Source: Hyphomicrobiaceae bacterium
Lineage (GTDB): Bacteria; Pseudomonadota; Alphaproteobacteria; Rhizobiales; Hyphomicrobiaceae
Assembly (NCBI GenBank): GCA_020442165.1
Contig: JAGRKV010000017.1
Coordinates: 243,026 to 307,025, forward strand
DNA length: 64,000 nucleotides
Direction of reading: 5' to 3'
Below are positions 17,663 to 26,171 of this stretch, in pieces. Made by a program: the position numbers and the translations under genes. Position 1 is the stretch's first letter. Every line of letters begins with the position of its first letter. Below the pieces are notes generated by a model that worked only from the letters and a program-made list of their open reading frames with translations, searched no databases and was not told the origin of the DNA.

Positions 17663-17926
17663 TCAGTCTTCGTGAACGTCAAATTTGCGGTCGAGCTGGT
17701 TCATGCGCACCGCATAAAAGAAGATCAGAACGACGAACACGTAGATCGAGCCCTGTTGGGCCATCCACATGCCGAGGTCCATGCCGCCGACCATGATGCC
17801 CTTGAGCATCGGACGCAGCAGGATCCCCATGAGGAAGGAAACCACGAACCATATGACGAGGCAGAACGCTACCAACCGCAAATTTGCGGCCCAGTAGGCT
17901 GCTCCGTTCCCATTTTGCGTAGCCAT
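17663..17926 (-). CDS. DUF4212 small subunit of the VC_2705-type symporter
   Basis: The 87-residue protein has two transmembrane segments (LRLVAFCLVIWFVVSFLMGI and GSIYVFVVLIFFYAVRMNQL) and a charged C-terminal tail RKFDVHED. It matches the small partner that precedes VC_2705-type symporters; the N-terminal AYWAANLRL is characteristic. The role is probably assembly or activity of the symporter. It is the first gene of the minus-strand operon. Confidence 0.9.
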   Translation of the reverse strand: MATQNGNGAAYWAANLRLVAFCLVIWFVVSFLMGILLRPMLKGIMVGGMDLGMWMAQQGSIYVFVVLIFFYAVRMNQLDRKFDVHED

Positions 17927-18314
17927 TGTCTTGGACTTCTCCCCAGAAGCTTATTTTCGCAGTCAAGTAAAACACTGTTGAGCTAACACTGTTGAGCAAC
18001 CCAACGACATCGCCACCGCGCGGGTGCGCGATGACAATGCTGGGTTCCTGTATCCCAATTGACCTGACACACGGCAATCATGCAACGCGCCAAAAGTCGA
18101 TCTAGCCAAAAATTTTTGACCTCAATCGCGTTGATGCGGAAATTTCCGGTTGTGTTGGGCGGTTCAAAGACTTTCGAATGAGGGTTGCCGTAGTCCAAGC
18201 TGGAACGTGCTAAGCTCGCCTGACAAACTCTGGGCGCTCAGATTTGGGAATTGGGGTGCGGCTGAGAGAACGTCCGTAGAACGGACGCCTGGCCAGAGGA
18301 TTGGGAGGAACGGC
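17927..18314. promoter_or_regulatory. Divergent control region between symporter operon and sensory operon
   Basis: This 388-bp gap separates two oppositely directed operons. It contains a tandem 13-bp repeat AACACTGTTGAGC at 17971-17983 and 17985-17997 (14-bp period), placed 45-71 bp upstream of the DUF4212 start. A hairpin CGTCCG-TAGAA-CGGACG (18271-18287) lies in the leader of the receiver gene. I find no protein-coding sequence. The repeat could be a regulator site for the symporter operon; no DNA-binding regulator is encoded in the locus itself. Confidence 0.4.
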
Positions 18315-18692
18315 ATGACTAAGTCCGTATTGGTCGTCGATGACGAGCCAAACATCTTGTTATCACTGGAATATCTTATGAAGCGTGCGGGCTACGTCGT
18401 GCGCCTGGCGCGGGATGGCGACGAGGCCCTGGCGTCGGTTTTGGAGACACCTCCCGATCTCGTTCTGCTGGACATTAACATTCCCAAACGCAACGGTTAC
18501 GAGGTGTGTCAGTCGATCCGTTCCAACCCAGCCTTGAAGAATGTCCGCATCCTTATGGTTACCGCCAAGGGCCGGGAAGTTGAGATCGAGAAGGGCATGG
18601 CGCTCGGCGCGGATGGATATGCGACGAAGCCTTTTTCCACAAAAGAATTGGCGGAGCGTGTTGCCCAACTGCTGAACGGGACCGGCGCCTGA
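18315..18692 (+). CDS. Stand-alone receiver-domain protein (CheY-like)
   Basis: The 125-residue protein is a receiver domain alone: acidic pair DD at 9-10, phosphorylated Asp53 in VLLDINIPKRNG, then VTAKGREVEIEKGMALGADG and the conserved Lys in YATKPFS. There is no output domain. Start at 18315 after GGGAGGAACGGC. It is 1 bp from the exonuclease fusion gene and in one operon with a symporter-histidine kinase, which is its likely phosphodonor. In related clusters (CrbS/CrbR type) the regulator has an HTH output, so how this one reaches transcription is open. Confidence 0.92.
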   Translation: MTKSVLVVDDEPNILLSLEYLMKRAGYVVRLARDGDEALASVLETPPDLVLLDINIPKRNGYEVCQSIRSNPALKNVRILMVTAKGREVEIEKGMALGADGYATKPFSTKELAERVAQLLNGTGA

Positions 18693-18693
18693 C

Positions 18694-20820
18694 ATGCTTG
18701 AGAGCCTCAGTCTACGAGTTCGCCTGTTTCTATTCTTTGCACTGATCGCTGCCGCAGTCCCTGTGCTGCTCGGTGGTGGGTTGTGGCTCGCTGCCCAGCG
18801 TCTTGAAGGCAACCCCACCCCGCACCTCCTGCTGTTCGGCGGTGCTGCGGGTTTTGCGCTGATCGGCGTGGTGATCTGGGTCTGGCAGATGTTCGACCTC
18901 AACGTGGCCAAGCCCATCCAGTCGATCGTGCGAGACCTTCAAACGATCATGCACGCCAACCCCGAGCATGAAATCGCCAAGGAGCAAGGACGCTATCTCG
19001 GGCTTCTCAATCCTGTAGTCCGTGAGGTTGCCGATGCATTCGCCACCGCGCGACGCGACGTTGGCCAGGAAATCGAGCGGGCCACTCGATCCGTGGAAGA
19101 GCAGCGGCTGCAGCTTGAAGCGATCCTGCGCGAGCTCAACGAAGGCGTCATCGTCTGCAACTCCAACCACCGCATTTTGCTCTACAACCGGCGCGCACTT
19201 CAGATCCTGGGCGTCAAGGAGGAGATGGGACTTGGCCGGCCGCTGTTTTCCATTCTCAACCAGCAGCCCTTCATATTGACGATGGACCGCTTGGCCAGCC
19301 GATACCTGGAAGGCCGGCATGTCGGGCATTCCGAACACCTAATGACCAATCTGGTGTTCGCGAAAACGGACGGCAGCCTCATTCTCGAAGGCCGCATGAA
19401 CCTGATCGTCGATGACGCGGATAAATCCATCTCCGGCTACGTGCTAACATTCGACGACGTCACGGCGGAGTTGAAAGAACTCATCAAATCGGACCGCCTG
19501 ATGCGGGCCACGCTGGAGGAGTTGCGCCACCCTGTCGCCAGCCTGCGCGCCGCCGTGGAGATGCTGGCGGATATACCCGACAACGACCAGGAAGGTCGGC
19601 GCGCGTTCCAGAACGTGCTTTCGGAAGAGGCTATGCGCCTTTCCAACGAGCTCGAAAAATTCGGGTCAGAATACCGCGCCATCGTCACCAGCCAATGGCC
19701 GATGAGCGACGTGCACTCCGGCAACCTGCTCAACGCCTTGACGCGCCGTTTCCGCGATGACGAAAGCATCTTCTGCGACGTGACGGGCGAGCCGATCTGG
19801 CTCAGATGCGACAGCACGACTGTGGTTGCGCTACTCGACCACATCATCAGGAAGGCATTGACGGAACTCGACGCGAATACGTTCCTGCTATCAGCGTGCA
19901 CCAGCCAGAACCACACCTATATCGAGATCACCTGGACGGGCGGCGTTGCCAGTCCCGCGATGCTGGAGCGCTGGCTTGCCGACCCAATCGAACGCGGCAT
20001 GGGGCTGACCGGAACGGAGATTCTCGAACATCACAAATCGGAAGCCTGGTGCGAGCCGGTGGAAGACGGCAAGGCCCGCGTGCGCATTCCGCTGCTGTTG
20101 CCGCAGGCCGCGCACACAGCCTCACTCTCGACCGCACCGTTGCCGATCCGGCTTGAATTCTATGACTTCAATCTTCTCAAGTCTGCCGATCTCGGTGCGG
20201 TCGCCGATCGCAAGTTGCGTGACCTCACCTATGTCGTCTTCGACAGTGAGACCACCGGACTGGAACCTTCCAACGGCGATGAAATCATCCAGATTGCTGG
20301 GGTGAGAATTCTCAACGGCAGGATTCTGACGGGCGAGGCATTCGACCAGCTCGTCGATCCGGGCCGCCGCGTACCGCCACTTGCGACACGCATCACCGGC
20401 ATCAGCCAGGAGATGGTCAACGGTCAGCCCAAGATCACCGACGTGCTGCCGCGTTTCCACGACTATGTCGGAGACGCGGTGTTGGTGGCGCACAACGCGG
20501 CCTTCGACATGAAATTCCTGCAACTCAAGCAGGACCAATGCAATCTCCGGTTCGACAACCCAGTTCTTGACACCGTCCTGCTTTCGGCGATCGTTCACGA
20601 TCACACCAACCAGCACACGCTCGACGCGGTGGCCGAACGCTTCTCCATCGAGATACCGCCGGAGACGCGGCACACGGCACTTGGCGACTCGCTGGCGACC
20701 GCCGGCGTGTTGCTGAAACTTATCGACCTACTTGAAGTCCACAACATCCGCACACTCGGCGAAGCGATCGAGGCGTCCAACAAGATCGTCGAAATCCGTC
20801 GCCGCCAGGCGAAGTACTGA
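18694..20820 (+). CDS. Membrane PAS / degenerate histidine-kinase / DEDDh exonuclease fusion
   Basis: A 708-residue fusion. Two transmembrane segments (~11-32 and ~45-65) and a HAMP-like linker are followed by a PAS domain (~138-255), a dimerisation/H-box segment with His279 in LEELRHPVASLRAAVEML, and an ATPase-like region lacking the usual N-box Asn (LDHIIRKALTEL) with a poor G-box (GMGLTGTEILEHH). The C-terminal ~200 residues are a full DEDDh 3'-5' exonuclease: Asp517/Glu519 in VVFDSETTGLEP, Asp605 in AHNAAFDMKFL, and His660/Asp665 in RHTALGDSLATA. Automatic tools may call it DNA polymerase III epsilon; I see it as a sensory protein with a nuclease output. It follows the receiver gene by 1 bp. 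Confidence 0.88.
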   Translation: MLESLSLRVRLFLFFALIAAAVPVLLGGGLWLAAQRLEGNPTPHLLLFGGAAGFALIGVVIWVWQMFDLNVAKPIQSIVRDLQTIMHANPEHEIAKEQGRYLGLLNPVVREVADAFATARRDVGQEIERATRSVEEQRLQLEAILRELNEGVIVCNSNHRILLYNRRALQILGVKEEMGLGRPLFSILNQQPFILTMDRLASRYLEGRHVGHSEHLMTNLVFAKTDGSLILEGRMNLIVDDADKSISGYVLTFDDVTAELKELIKSDRLMRATLEELRHPVASLRAAVEMLADIPDNDQEGRRAFQNVLSEEAMRLSNELEKFGSEYRAIVTSQWPMSDVHSGNLLNALTRRFRDDESIFCDVTGEPIWLRCDSTTVVALLDHIIRKALTELDANTFLLSACTSQNHTYIEITWTGGVASPAMLERWLADPIERGMGLTGTEILEHHKSEAWCEPVEDGKARVRIPLLLPQAAHTASLSTAPLPIRLEFYDFNLLKSADLGAVADRKLRDLTYVVFDSETTGLEPSNGDEIIQIAGVRILNGRILTGEAFDQLVDPGRRVPPLATRITGISQEMVNGQPKITDVLPRFHDYVGDAVLVAHNAAFDMKFLQLKQDQCNLRFDNPVLDTVLLSAIVHDHTNQHTLDAVAERFSIEIPPETRHTALGDSLATAGVLLKLIDLLEVHNIRTLGEAIEASNKIVEIRRRQAKY

Positions 20821-20890
20821 CAGTTACATTGTCCGCTTCCGGCGGGCCTAGCGGTCCAACCGTTTGCAGCGAAGGAAGGCGCTGTCGCTC

Positions 20891-21232
20891 ATGCCGTTCA
20901 GTGGGATAGGCTCTGCCAATCGCCCGACCACGCCTCCAGCCCGGCCGGAGCGAGCCATTGCGGTTGCAGCACTCGGCTTGGTGCTACTTGCACAACCCTT
21001 TCTCGGCATATTCGATCGTGGTAGCAGCGTGACGGTAGCGGGCGTCCCGTTGCTGTTCGTCTATCTCTTCGCCGCGTGGACGGTGATCGTGGCGCTGACA
21101 GGCGTCGTGATGGAATCTCGCCAATCACCTGATATCCCGCCAGGGGAAGATGGTGCGGGACCGGTGACATCAGGCGATGTTGCAGCGGCGGACAACGGCC
21201 GTGATGCCGCCGCCTCAGACAGCGGCTCGTGA
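20891..21232 (+). CDS. Small membrane protein of unknown function
   Basis: The 113-residue protein (ATG at 20891; a TTG 27 bp upstream is also open) has two transmembrane segments: AIAVAALGLVLLAQPFLGIF and VPLLFVYLFAAWTVIVALTG. A hydrophilic Asp/Ala/Ser-rich tail follows. Small membrane proteins at this place in symporter-kinase loci are common, but I know no function. It lies between the exonuclease fusion and the symporter-kinase, 10 bp before the latter, so it is probably an accessory subunit of the sensor. Confidence 0.7.
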   Translation: MPFSGIGSANRPTTPPARPERAIAVAALGLVLLAQPFLGIFDRGSSVTVAGVPLLFVYLFAAWTVIVALTGVVMESRQSPDIPPGEDGAGPVTSGDVAAADNGRDAAASDSGS

Positions 21233-21242
21233 GGACGCGGCC

Positions 21243-24005
21243 ATGCTTTCAACCTGGATGGTTCTGGCGACCTCGCTCACTTATCTGCTGGCTCTATTCG
21301 CCGTCGCCCATTTCGCCGACCGGCTGTCCAGGAGTGGGCGGAACCAGGCTGCAATCTCCAATTCCTACATCTACTCTCTTTCAATAGCGGTCTACTGCAC
21401 GAGTTGGACATACTACGGCAGTGTCGGCCGCGCCGTTTCATCGGGCGTCGGCTTCCTTCCCATCTACCTGGGGCCGACCATCGTGTTCACGCTCGGCTGG
21501 TTTTTACTGCGCAAGATCCTGCGCATCTGCAAAACGCAACGCATCACTTCGATCGCCGATTTCATCGCTTCGCGCTACGGCAAGAGCCAGCTCATTGCGG
21601 GGCTCGTCACGGTGATGACTGTGATCGGCATCATCCCCTACATCTCTCTGCAGCTGAAGGCCGTTGCAGACAGCTTCGGCGTGGTCCTGGCCAAGGACAT
21701 GGAATCGGTGGCATCTGGCCTTGCCGCCTACGACTTCGCGCTGCTCGTCACACTGGTGCTGGCGGCATTTGCCGTGCTTTTTGGAACGCGACACATCGAA
21801 GCGACAGAACATCACGCCGGCATGGTCGTCGCCATTGCGGTCGAGTCGCTGGTCAAACTGGTCGCGTTCGTGGCGGTCGGCATCTTTGTCACCTTCGGAA
21901 TTTTCAACGGGTTTGGCGACGTTTTCGCAAGGGCCGCTCAGCTGCCGGAGCTGTCCCAGCTCATGACGATGGAGAATGCCGGCAATAACTGGATGACTCT
22001 CACACTATTGTCGATGGCGGCCATAGTCTGCCTGCCTCGGCAATTCCAGGTCACGTTCGTGGAGAACACTGATGAAGCGCATCTCAAGCGCGCAACCTGG
22101 ATGTTTCCTCTCTATCTGGTTGTCATCAATATTTTCGTGTTGCCGATCGCGTTCGGCGGCCTTGTCACGTTTTCGGGCTCCGGCATCAACGCAGACACAT
22201 ATGTGCTGGCCTTTCCACTATCCCACGGCCAATCGCTGCTGACCTTGGTGGTACTGCTTGGGGGGTTATCCGCGGCAGCGGCCATGGTGATCGTCGAGAC
22301 GATCGCGCTGTCGACGATGGTGAGCAACGATCTCATCATGCCTGTACTGTTCCGCTTCTTCGAGCGGCGCCTGGCTGGCCGAGAGGACCTCACCACGCTG
22401 CTCCTCAACATCCGCCGCGTGGCGATCGTGAGCATCCTGCTGCTGGCATATTCCTATCTTGCCGCGGTCGGAGGCACATACCATCTCGTGACCATCGGGC
22501 TGGTATCGTTCTGCGCAGCGGCACAACTAGCGCCTGTCATGCTGCTTGCCATCTACTGGCGCGGCGGCACGCGCAATGCAGCTCTGGCGGGTCTCGCGTC
22601 CGGCTTCTTCGTCTGGATCTACACGCTGCTGCTGCCGTCATTCGCCAAATCTGGCCTGCTGCCTCAGAGCTTTGTGGAACAAGGGCCATTGGGAATAGCG
22701 CTCTTGAAGCCTTATGCTCTGTTCGGCCTGGAAAGTCTCGACAGCATCTCCCATTCGCTGTTCTGGAGCATGATCGCGAACGTCGGCGCTTTCCTCCTGG
22801 TAGCGCTTCGCGAAAGGCAATCGCGCATCGAACATATCCAGGGGACGGTGTTCGTAGAAGCATTCAGCGAACAATCGCCGCCCTCACATCCGGGACTGCC
22901 CCACTTCACACGCGGCGGGGCGAGTGTCGGCAGTCTCAGACGGTTGGCTGCGCGTTTCGTCGGCGAGGAGAGAACTGCGGAGGCCTTCAACATCTATGCA
23001 CGTCGGCAGGGACTCGACAACGAAGCCGGGCTTCAGGTCGACAGCGGCCTGATGCGGCTCGTCGAGCGCCTGGTCGCCGGCGCCATAGGCGCGGCGTCCG
23101 CGCGCGTTGCAATGGCGTCCGCGGTCAAGGCCGAGAGGGTGAGCTATGAAGAGATCATGGAGGTTCTCGACGAAACATCGCACGTACTGGAATACTCAAG
23201 GCAACTCGAACAGAAATCACGCGAGCTGGAGATCGCCAGCCGAGAGCTGTCAGCGGCCAACGAACAGCTGCGCGAGGCCGACAAGCTGAAGGACGAGTTC
23301 ATGTCAACCGTCAGCCATGAGCTGCGAACGCCTCTCACGTCCATCCGGTCCTTCTCGGAGATTCTGCAAGACGACCCGGAGATGCCAGAAGACCAGCGTA
23401 ATTCCTTCCTTGGCATCATCGTATCGGAGAGCGAACGGCTCACCCGACTCATCAACCAGGTTCTCGATCTGGCAAAAATCGAGGCCGGACGCATGCAGTG
23501 GGATATCAAGGATGTCGCCGTTGCTCCCGTCGTGCGGGAAGCGACGCAAGCGCTGCAACCGATCTTTCAGCGAGATGGCGTGAGGCTTGACGTTGCTCCC
23601 GTGCCCGATGACCTGCCGCCTGTCCGCGCTGACGCCGACCGCCTCATCCAGGTCTTGATAAACCTGATCTCGAATGCAGAAAAGTTCTGCCCGAAGCCGA
23701 ATGGAGTCGTCTCCCTCATCGTGCGCCGCGAAGGAGACATGATGCGCTTCTCCGTTATCGACAATGGGCCGGGCATACCGGAGGCCGACCGGAAAGCGAT
23801 CTTCGACAAGTTCTATCAGGTCAAGGGCCGCAACCAGGGCGACGGAAACCCCGCCGGCACGGGAACTGGCCTGGGCCTTACGATTTGCGAGCGTATCGTC
23901 AGCCAGTTCAACGGCCACATCTCGGTCGTCCCTGGGCGAGAGGCGGGTTCCGAGTTCACGTTCACGGTTCCCATTTCCGTGACAGCGGCGGCACCATCAC
24001 ACTGA
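21243..24005 (+). CDS. Symporter-type histidine kinase (SSSF domain + HisKA + HATPase, CbrA/CrbS-like)
   Basis: A 920-residue sensor. The first ~570 residues are a sodium:solute symporter-like membrane domain (YIYSLSIAVYCTSWTYYGSV, ITSIADFIASRYGKSQLIAG). A coiled linker leads to a full kinase core: H-box STVSHELRTPLTSIRSF, N-box NLISNAEKFCP, DNGPGIPEADRKAIFDKFYQ, and GTGTGLGLTICERIV. No PAS or receiver is present. CbrA and CrbS are kinases of this type that respond to nutrient and acetate status. The partner is probably the lone receiver at 18315. The chosen ATG is at 21243, after GAGGACGCGGCC; a longer in-frame ORF reaches back into the previous gene. Confidence 0.92.
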   Translation: MLSTWMVLATSLTYLLALFAVAHFADRLSRSGRNQAAISNSYIYSLSIAVYCTSWTYYGSVGRAVSSGVGFLPIYLGPTIVFTLGWFLLRKILRICKTQRITSIADFIASRYGKSQLIAGLVTVMTVIGIIPYISLQLKAVADSFGVVLAKDMESVASGLAAYDFALLVTLVLAAFAVLFGTRHIEATEHHAGMVVAIAVESLVKLVAFVAVGIFVTFGIFNGFGDVFARAAQLPELSQLMTMENAGNNWMTLTLLSMAAIVCLPRQFQVTFVENTDEAHLKRATWMFPLYLVVINIFVLPIAFGGLVTFSGSGINADTYVLAFPLSHGQSLLTLVVLLGGLSAAAAMVIVETIALSTMVSNDLIMPVLFRFFERRLAGREDLTTLLLNIRRVAIVSILLLAYSYLAAVGGTYHLVTIGLVSFCAAAQLAPVMLLAIYWRGGTRNAALAGLASGFFVWIYTLLLPSFAKSGLLPQSFVEQGPLGIALLKPYALFGLESLDSISHSLFWSMIANVGAFLLVALRERQSRIEHIQGTVFVEAFSEQSPPSHPGLPHFTRGGASVGSLRRLAARFVGEERTAEAFNIYARRQGLDNEAGLQVDSGLMRLVERLVAGAIGAASARVAMASAVKAERVSYEEIMEVLDETSHVLEYSRQLEQKSRELEIASRELSAANEQLREADKLKDEFMSTVSHELRTPLTSIRSFSEILQDDPEMPEDQRNSFLGIIVSESERLTRLINQVLDLAKIEAGRMQWDIKDVAVAPVVREATQALQPIFQRDGVRLDVAPVPDDLPPVRADADRLIQVLINLISNAEKFCPKPNGVVSLIVRREGDMMRFSVIDNGPGIPEADRKAIFDKFYQVKGRNQGDGNPAGTGTGLGLTICERIVSQFNGHISVVPGREAGSEFTFTVPISVTAAAPSH

Positions 24006-24065
24006 CGCGAGAAGTGTCGAGGGCCGATGCTGGCCTTCATTCAAGAGCGAGCGTTTTTTGAGAGC

Positions 24066-24728
24066 TCAAGCGGTCTGTCTCGACTGCAGTTCCAGAGATG
24101 CAATCAGGTCGGCAAAGCGCTCACCTTGCACGATCACATGCTGGCGCAGCTCGCGCGCGGCGGCCTTTGAATCGCCAGCCACTATCGCACTGACGATAGC
24201 CTCGTGTTCTCGTTGCGAAACACCAAGCCGATTGCGGACGCGCAACTGCAGCCTCCTGAACGGCGACAGCCGCTTATGCAATGTCAGCGCCTGTTCTTCG
24301 AGGAATGCATTGGCGCTGGCGGCATAAATTGCGCGATGGAACCGCTCGTTCTCGAAATAATAGGAATCCGGGTCGCCGATCTCGGCGGCCTGCGCGCACG
24401 CAGACAGGTTCTGTCTGATGTTCGTTTCGTGCTCCGGCGTCAGCCGCCGCGCGGCAAGGCGGCCGCACATCGCCTCAAGCTCTGCCATCACCTCGAACAT
24501 TTCCATCAGTTTTCGTGGATCGGGCGATGAAACGATGGCGCCACGGTAGGGCCTGATCTCGACCAGTCCCTGGGCGGACAGCTGCTGCAATGCTTCCCGC
24601 ACAGGTGTGCGCGAAACGCCGAAGCGGCTGGCGAGCGAGACTTCATCGAGCCGCGCACCCGGGAGAAGACGACCGGTTGCGATGTCGTCTTCCAATGTGG
24701 CCACGAAACCTGCCGCGCCTTTCGCCAT
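24066..24728 (-). CDS. GntR-family regulator with FCD domain (MatR-like)
   Basis: The 220-residue protein has an N-terminal GntR winged helix (VSLASRFGVSRTPVREALQQ, LVEIRPYRGAIV) and a helical FCD ligand domain (~80-210) with the metal-site-like pattern NERFHRAIY and QREHEAIVSAIVAGD. It is divergent from a TRAP transporter and malonyl-CoA synthetase, as MatR is in rhizobial malonate loci, so malonate or malonyl-CoA is its likely ligand. A palindrome ATTGTATACAAT sits in the shared upstream region. Confidence 0.88.
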   Translation of the reverse strand: MAKGAAGFVATLEDDIATGRLLPGARLDEVSLASRFGVSRTPVREALQQLSAQGLVEIRPYRGAIVSSPDPRKLMEMFEVMAELEAMCGRLAARRLTPEHETNIRQNLSACAQAAEIGDPDSYYFENERFHRAIYAASANAFLEEQALTLHKRLSPFRRLQLRVRNRLGVSQREHEAIVSAIVAGDSKAAARELRQHVIVQGERFADLIASLELQSRQTA

Positions 24729-24850
24729 CCCAGCAAACCTCGAAAATTATGCGCCCTCAGAATATCCCAAACCGCACCGTGTCGAAGCGCCGGATCATCG
24801 CAAGACCAGGAAAATTTCTTCGTGCGGAAACACAATCCGCGCTCGTAAAT

Positions 24851-24862
24851 ATTGTATACAAT
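24851..24862. promoter_or_regulatory. Palindrome ATTGTATACAAT, candidate MatR-like operator
   Basis: A perfect 12-bp palindrome of the GntR/FCD operator type (TTGTATACAA core). It lies 123 bp from the regulator start and 131 bp before the TRAP gene. It covers a possible -10 (TATACA) of the minus-strand regulator and ends 4 bp before a plus-strand TTGACA (24867-24872). A second inverted repeat CATGC-AATA-GCATG is at 24876-24889, inside the spacer of that promoter. Confidence 0.55.
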
Positions 24863-24992
24863 CTTGTTGACATCGCATGCAATAGCATGTTCTCAGTCAT
24901 TCAGAAGCCCTCCTCAGAAGGGGCAGCAGTCAGCCGGCAACGTGCCGCGAAGACATGAACACCAAGAAGTTCGCATCAAGGAGGAATGCCCG

Positions 24993-25994
24993 ATGTTGCT
25001 GATTAGGAATGCGGCTTGGTCAGGGGCCGCAGCCGTTGCGTTGGCTCTTGCCGTGCCCGCCAACGCAGAAACCGTGCTCAAGGCCTCGCACCAATGGCCT
25101 GGCGGCAAGGGCGATGCCCGCGATGAAATGGTGCAGATGATCGCGCGCGATGTCGAAAAGGCAAACGTGGGCCTCAAGATCCAGGTTTATCCCGGCGCGT
25201 CTCTGGTCAAACCCAAAGAGCAGTGGGGGGCACTGACCAAGGGGCAGATCGATATTTCCGCATTCCCGCTCGACTATGCTTCGGGCAGGCATCCGGAATT
25301 CTCCGCAACTCTCATGCCGGGCCTCGTGCGCAACCACGAGCGCGCGCAACGCATGAACAACTCACCCTTCATGAAGGACATCAAGGCGATCATCGAAAAA
25401 GCAGGCGTCAAAGTCATTGCAGACGCATGGCTTGCGGGCGCCTTTGCGTCAAAGAAGACGTGCATCACCGCACCGGATACCATCAAAGGCCAGGTAACGC
25501 GCGCCGCTGGCCCTGCCTTCGAGCAGATGCTCGTTGCCGCCGGGGGCTCGATTTCGTCGATGCCGTCTTCGGAGATCTACACGGGGATGCAGACCGGTGT
25601 TCTCGACGCTGCCAACACGTCGTCGGGCTCGTTCGTTTCCTACCGCCTTTACGAGCAGGTCAAATGCCTGACTGCTCCCGGCGCCAATGCGCTCTGGTTC
25701 ATGTACGAGCCCATTCTGATGTCGAAGCGTACCTGGGACAGCCTCAATGCCGACCAGCAAAAGGCGATCATGGAAGCGGGCAAGAACGCGGAACAATACT
25801 TCGTCGGCGAGGCGAAGAAGCTTGATGACAAGATGATAGACGCATTCAAGAAGGCCGGTGTCGAAGTCGTCGAGATGTCGAAGGAGAACTACGACGCCTG
25901 GCTCGCGATCGCCAAGGAAAGCTCCTACAAGAACTTCGCCGAGAAGGTTCCGGACGGAAAGAAGCTGATCGACGAGGCGCTCGCCGTCGATTGA
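24993..25994 (+). CDS. TRAP transporter substrate-binding protein, DctP family (probable malonate)
   Basis: A 333-residue periplasmic protein. The signal peptide is clear (SGAAAVALALAVPANAETVL, cleavage after ANA). The DctP fold is seen in LKIQVYPGASLVKPKEQWGA, VTRAAGPAFEQMLVAAGGSI and the substrate-Arg region, then SSEIYTGMQTGVLDAANTS. The ATG at 24993 has a strong AAGGAGG; an in-frame upstream extension is non-coding. With the two permeases and MatB it forms a set like matPQM-matB of Sinorhizobium, so malonate is the likely substrate (inference). Confidence 0.92.
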   Translation: MLLIRNAAWSGAAAVALALAVPANAETVLKASHQWPGGKGDARDEMVQMIARDVEKANVGLKIQVYPGASLVKPKEQWGALTKGQIDISAFPLDYASGRHPEFSATLMPGLVRNHERAQRMNNSPFMKDIKAIIEKAGVKVIADAWLAGAFASKKTCITAPDTIKGQVTRAAGPAFEQMLVAAGGSISSMPSSEIYTGMQTGVLDAANTSSGSFVSYRLYEQVKCLTAPGANALWFMYEPILMSKRTWDSLNADQQKAIMEAGKNAEQYFVGEAKKLDDKMIDAFKKAGVEVVEMSKENYDAWLAIAKESSYKNFAEKVPDGKKLIDEALAVD

Positions 25995-26003
25995 TGAACG
26001 CTG

Positions 26004-26039
26004 CGACACGCATCAGGGGCATGACCTTGATGCGTGTCG
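26004..26039 (+). other. 12-bp stem-loop between TRAP receptor and permease genes
   Basis: CGACACGCATCA (26004-26015) and TGATGCGTGTCG (26028-26039) are perfectly complementary with a 12-nt loop. It begins 10 bp after the receptor stop and is not followed by a T-run. Such hairpins between binding-protein and permease genes usually protect the upstream mRNA and lower expression of the downstream genes. Confidence 0.65.
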
Positions 26040-26171
26040 ACCGCCACCATTGCGGTGCCCAGACGACAACACGACAGCGACTATTCGTCAGAACCTGCCG
26101 GGCAATCCAACCCGGCATGCTGAACCTTCTTTCGAAGAAGAAAAATTGGCTTCACCGGAAGGATTGATGCC

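Noticed and set aside
18694..20820. Calling the protein the DNA polymerase III epsilon subunit (dnaQ)
   Set aside because: The exonuclease is only the C-terminal third; membrane segments, PAS and kinase-like parts and the operon speak for a sensory protein.
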